Source of the DNA: Microvelia longipes
Lineage: Eukaryota; Arthropoda; Insecta; Hemiptera; Veliidae
DNA: 64,000 nucleotides
Direction: 5' to 3'
Assembly (NCBI GenBank): GCA_018340805.1
Contig: JACMZG010001911.1
Location: 32,846,755-32,910,754, forward strand
In this document: in pieces, positions 59,878-64,000 of the stretch
Layout: each line of letters starts with the position of its first letter
How positions within the stretch are numbered: position 1 is the first letter of the stretch
The notes under the pieces: generated by a model
Databases searched by the model: none
The model's input: the letters and a program-made list of their open reading frames with translations, nothing else
Told to the model about the DNA's origin: nothing
Translations under genes and position numbers: made by a program

Positions 59878-61988
59878 AACTGGCATTGTATAAATCTTAG
59901 ACTTGGCATTCTGCCATCTAGTAAGGATAAATAATTAATTAAGCATTTATAGCAGTGATTATTCTCGAGCATATTGTCAGTTTATAAGGCACCGAGGACA
60001 CAATACAGCTTAATCCTGAGGTAGAGCCGAGGAAGTTAATTATAGTGAAGCAATGGTAATAGTTTGCTCCCAAAAGTTTGCTCCTCTCTTTTAAGAGGGA
60101 GAAAAAAAGTCTTCTGTTTTTAAGTTCTTAATAATTTCATTATGCTATTATAGTTTTGAATCCATTCCATTCTATTTTAATCAATTCAGTTTTAACATTG
60201 CATAGTAACTACAAAATGTCGACATAACTTTGACTAAGAAAAAACGAAAAATGCTATCTCATGTCGTGTTTTATATAAAATATTTGATTGTAAAATATTC
60301 CATTTAATTACATCAGCTTTTAGTAAGTCATTATTATTTCTAACAACGGATTTATACCTGCAATGCTATCTTCATTTAAATTAATTTTACTTAATTAGGA
60401 TTATTTTACTGCAATAACTTTAATGGTAAATAAATGGTCAAAGAAAAGTTTTTTATACAGATTACATGCGGTATGATGATATTTGCAAAAAAAGAAAAAA
60501 TAACAATTGCCAAGTAATCTACAATTAAAGAATCAAGAGTACCAATTAAATCTTTGTTTAGATTTTAAAGAATACTCATATTTAATAAATAAACTTTGTT
60601 TCAGGTTTAATTATTAGTCAACGAATTTGTCGTTACATAATTTATTTAAAAAGAACTAAACAAAATAAATGGTTATATTAAAGTATTATTATATATACTT
60701 ATATTATTATATATTATACAGTATTATATATATACTTTCTTATACCTTCTTAATATAAAAGATATAAAGAAAGTATAGGAAACAAAATACATAAAGATAG
60801 AATATATAAAGACTATTATTCTTTACGTGAAGTAATTTATTTAAAGTAAGGAAAAAACTTCAAGCGGATGTCAAGCTAATTTTCAAAAGGAAAATTATGT
60901 TTTTTACTTTCATATTTTGTTCAGAAAGAGCTTATTGGTTGCTATTGTTATGGGTTTATGTCAATTTCAGACCTCTGGTTAATTAGTTGATAATATAGAT
61001 TTATAAAAACGGATATACTAAATAAAATAGATTTATAAAAACGGATATTTATAAATTTGGCCCCGAAAGAAAAACATTTCAATCTAGATGCTTATTATCT
61101 TAATTTATCAGTGAAATGCTTTAAAGATATAACATAGTACGTAACAAATACAATTTTTTCAATTTTAAAAATTAAACCTTGTTTAAATGAAACTCCTTCT
61201 AGCGTGAATTGAACTTATCAGGGATATTTTATACACACGTAGAGAAAATACATTAAACATTTTAGCTCGATAATTTGACTGGTCATAATTTACAGCAATG
61301 TGGAAAAAATATTGGATTTATTGAGCTATCCGAGATGTCCACATTTTTTAATTGTGTAAAATAATTAAGGTTCTGTAAAATTCAAGCGTAAAGCTACTTT
61401 AAAATTTACCCGAGCTTCTTAATTACTCAAAGCAATTTCATTCATAAACTTTTAAGCTTATACATTTTAAAGATTTACAAAGCAGAGGAAATTTTTATTT
61501 ATTTATTACTATCTAATAATTAATTACAGACTCAAAACATTTATTCTTCAAATAAAGATACTTAAAATAAGTTCAAAACTTATAACATGACAATTACAAA
61601 GTTGGCTTAAAAGAAAATCAATGTGCTTATTTAACCATTTCCAAAACCTTAAGGGACCAAACGGATTAAGGCTCCTACATAACCTCAACATGAAATAAAT
61701 CTTGCAAAGTTAAAAAAGACATACTAACTTGATATAAATCTTTCCCTTTCTAAACTAAGACAAAATATCTTATAATGAATCTCATTCCTTTACCGAATTT
61801 CCTTAGTAAAGCCCGCTAATGAGATGAGAGCCACGACAGAGTGTATCAATATAAATTTAGGGGTAACTACAAGAAACACAATCCAACAAACACACAAACA
61901 CACGTAAATCAATATATGTATATTTAACACAAAACTAAAAATGAAATAAACAAAAACGATCAAATAATTTATGTATTTATAAAGTCAA
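59878..61988. other. Intergenic, no gene recognised
   Basis: About 2.1 kb of AT-rich DNA. Inverted TATATACTTTCTTATA-type sequence lies at 60690-60780, and two direct copies of ATAGATTTATAAAAACGGATA lie at about 60998 and 61029. Nothing else can be supported. Confidence 0.4.
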
Positions 61989-62018
61989 AATATATAATAT
62001 ATATATATATATATATAT

Positions 62019-62069
<51 letters not shown>

Positions 62070-62096
62070 TATATATATAATATATATATATTATAT
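61989..62096. repeat. TA microsatellite inside family H
   Basis: About 105 bp of TA with AATA and AAAT interruptions. Confidence 0.92.
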
Positions 62097-62880
62097 CTGT
62101 GTGTGTGTGTAGTACAAGATCTACTTTTTATAGTGAACGATAACTGTCGATGTCTTTCTGAATCGAATCGAAACTTTGCACATCGTGAGATGTTGGGGAG
62201 ATTACGACGCCTATTGTTTGTAAAAAATGACGTCATTAACCCAAGTTATGAAACAATTTGTTAAAACTTAAAATGTCCTTAAAACAAGATATTACATATT
62301 CAGCTAGACGGTAAGCTCAATCCATGAGACAGGTTTAATTTTAATTGGACCATCCTAAGTGGCCCAAACGGTATACATATAATGTTGTACACGTCTAGTT
62401 GTACATGTTTACGTCTAGGTTAATGACCTATGGAATATCTATTAGGTTCATTAGTGCTAGATAGTGGGAAGATGGTATAGAAGAAAAGTTCCATCCTCTT
62501 GTTTAGCCCTCGTTAGTCTGGTGTTTCAGACAAACTGGACAAAAATTGCTCCCACGGAACTACGTCAATTTAAGCAGGTCCGCAAAGTAGAAGAAGGTCA
62601 AAATAGTTTTGTTATGGTGATAGGGATTCTAAAACGGTAGAAAGATCTATTGGATTGTTAATACTTTAAGTCTATGTTCATCCTCTGTACAAGATAAAGG
62701 GGAGTATTCAATGTTTAGGTTAACAAAGCAGTATATTTTTTTTACTAAGTACTACTTCAAAAAATGCATGTGGCCCGATGGTGCCGTAGTGAGCCGCACA
62801 AGGTCTCGGAGCGGGCCTGTGAGGCGAGGCAACGAAAATACGCTAAATACATGGCAAAATGCCATGTTACAATACAACGT
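61989..62880 (+). repeat. Family H element, copy lacking the 5' block
   Basis: A TA tract (61989-62096) and GTGTGTGTG lead into GAACGATAACTGTCGATG, CATCGTGAGATGTTGGGGAG, TGACGTCATTAACCC, GGCCCAAACGGTATACAT and CAGACAAACTGGACAAAAAT, colinear with 48090-48640. They are followed by GGAGCGGGCCTGTGAGGCGA and GAAAATACGCTAAATACATG (62856). The hairpin array is not continuous with this end. Confidence 0.7.
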
Positions 62881-62884
62881 GACT

Positions 62885-63480
62885 TTTGCGAGACGAAATG
62901 TTAATTAAAACAGTATACTATGCTTTAGTAGAATCTATTCTTGGTTATGGTATTGTTGGATAAGGATCAGCAAATCCTACACACTTGCAAACGTTAGAAA
63001 CAGCACAAAAAGTAGCCATAAAACCTAATTTTAAGAAATCACTATAATTTACTAATGAACTATTTAAAGATTTCCCTGTACTCACGGTCAAACAGTTATT
63101 TATAAAGAAAGTTCTATTAAAATACTTTAATCAAACCAAAGAACTTATTAATCACAATCGCAACAATAGGACCAAAACTAACAGAAAAGTTAAAACTGTA
63201 AAATGTTGAACGTAGATGTTGCAACGGCATGCTCTTGTAAAAGGTCAAACATTATTTAATATGCTGCCAGATGAGGTCAAAACAAACCTCCACTTTTGTT
63301 GTAGTTGTGATATAAACCTAAATAAAAAAATAAATAAAAAAAAATTCTGTTATAAAAAGTTAGATAGTTGCTCAAATCGTAAAATTACTGTAGATATAAT
63401 TGCAATACTTATTTATATTAACATATTTATATGTTTATTTGAATTTGATAAATAAACATATTTTATTATTATTAAAATAG
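62885..63480 (+). pseudogene. Degenerate LINE (non-LTR retrotransposon) reverse-transcriptase C-terminal end
   Basis: The translation resembles the region after the RT of non-LTR elements: TVYYALVESILGYGIVG, a stop, THLQTLETAQKVAIKPNF, then FKDFPVLTVKQLFIKKVLL and later ALVKGQTLFNMLPDEVK. Several stops and frame changes break it. It ends in ATTATTATT units that may be the LINE tail. It lies between two copies of the H 3' region. Clade not determined. Confidence 0.7.
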
Positions 63481-63481
63481 A

Positions 63482-63655
63482 GAGGCGATGAAAATTCGCT
63501 AAATGCATAACAAAATGCCATGTAATAAGAAATAATACAAAAACAACAAATCATACAAAACAAGAATAATGTGGCGCGAAGCGGCCACAGCGAGGCCTCC
63601 GGGCCGCGAAGCGCCGACGCTGTGTAGCGGATACGGGCCGAAGGCCCGTATTGTT
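63482..63655 (+). repeat. Family H 3' end with hairpin array, second copy
   Basis: GAAAATTCGCTAAATGCATA (63491), then AACAAATCATACAAAAC, followed by hairpins with GCGAAGCGGCCAC, GGGCCGCGAAGCGCC and a closing TACGGGCC-GAA-GGCCCGTA (about 63632-63650). Colinear with 49605-49806 but with small losses that break some stems. Confidence 0.75.
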
Positions 63656-64000
63656 AATAACAAATGGTAATAATATTATTATTATTAATAATATATTAAG
63701 AGGATTCAACTCTTAATATTATTATGTTATTTTATAAGAATAGTAAGTTACTAACATAAAAGACGGTTTTATTATATAAAGCTCTTTTAAAATAACATTA
63801 TTCGGCAAACAATACTTAGTAAATACAATACAGTACTTAACACTTTAAAAGTTAAGTCAACCAAAAATATGTTTTAACTATAAACTCCAGAAAAATTGTC
63901 TGCCCTTGGAAAAAGTTTATTAGCTGTCCTTTTTCTAATTACCTCGGCCTTATTATTAACAAAATGCTTCAATTAACCCTTCTCCCGACTAATAATTAAC
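63656..64000. other. AT-rich window end, nothing recognised
   Basis: ATTATT/AATAAT inverted runs at 63671-63725; no gene. Confidence 0.4.

Overview
The window reads as AT-rich (roughly 70% A+T by eye) nuclear DNA of an arthropod, most likely an insect. The reasons are one spliced host-type gene with GT-AG introns, a BEL/Pao LTR retrotransposon with the DUF1759, DUF1758 and DUF5641 modules usual in arthropods, several Penelope-like elements (PLEs) carrying hammerhead-ribozyme cores, tRNA-headed SINEs, and no bacterial-style gene packing. The species cannot be named from sequence alone.

Only one host gene is supported: a four-exon, plus-strand gene at 16279-20093 for a 180-residue secreted CAP-superfamily protein of the GAPR-1-like type (signal peptide, GENL, GHFTQLVW and YSPPGN motifs). 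All splice phases agree. Everything else recognisable is mobile or repetitive DNA.

Layout. 1-1000: broken PLE in a head-to-head arrangement. 1-16 kb: dispersed repeats (families A and D), a tRNA-headed SINE inserted in a family A copy with target duplication, a TA microsatellite, a long-TIR foldback (9.35-10.1 kb) and a 2.7 kb palindrome (12.07-14.73 kb) with a MITE inserted in one arm. 16.3-20.1 kb: the CAP gene, with a foldback in intron 3. 21-36 kb: more repeats, including families A, C and H, two PLE-derived foldbacks and a pair of very regular hairpins. 36-39 kb: PLE tails, a PLE with GIY-YIG domain that was itself hit by a small PLE foldback, then an H element. 40-46 kb: family A copies and unremarkable AT-rich DNA. 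47.7-49.9 kb: a complete H element nested in a PLE foldback. 50.4-50.9 kb: an intact 557-bp SINE with a 13-bp target duplication. 52.9-53.3 kb: another PLE foldback. 54.5-59.9 kb: the BEL/Pao element, with near-identical LTRs, a 5-bp target duplication and a coding region broken in several places. 62-63.7 kb: an H copy with a degenerate LINE reverse-transcriptase tail.

Most interesting: (1) the non-coding H family, ending in a tight array of perfect hairpins closed by GNA triloops (several with the GCGAAGC core) and carrying a TA microsatellite at a fixed internal position; (2) small foldbacks built from two inverted PLE 3' ends, each with a hammerhead-like core, that leave 12-bp target duplications and so look like a mobile non-autonomous PLE form. 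The labels families A, C, D, E and H are mine, for repeats I could not match to named families.
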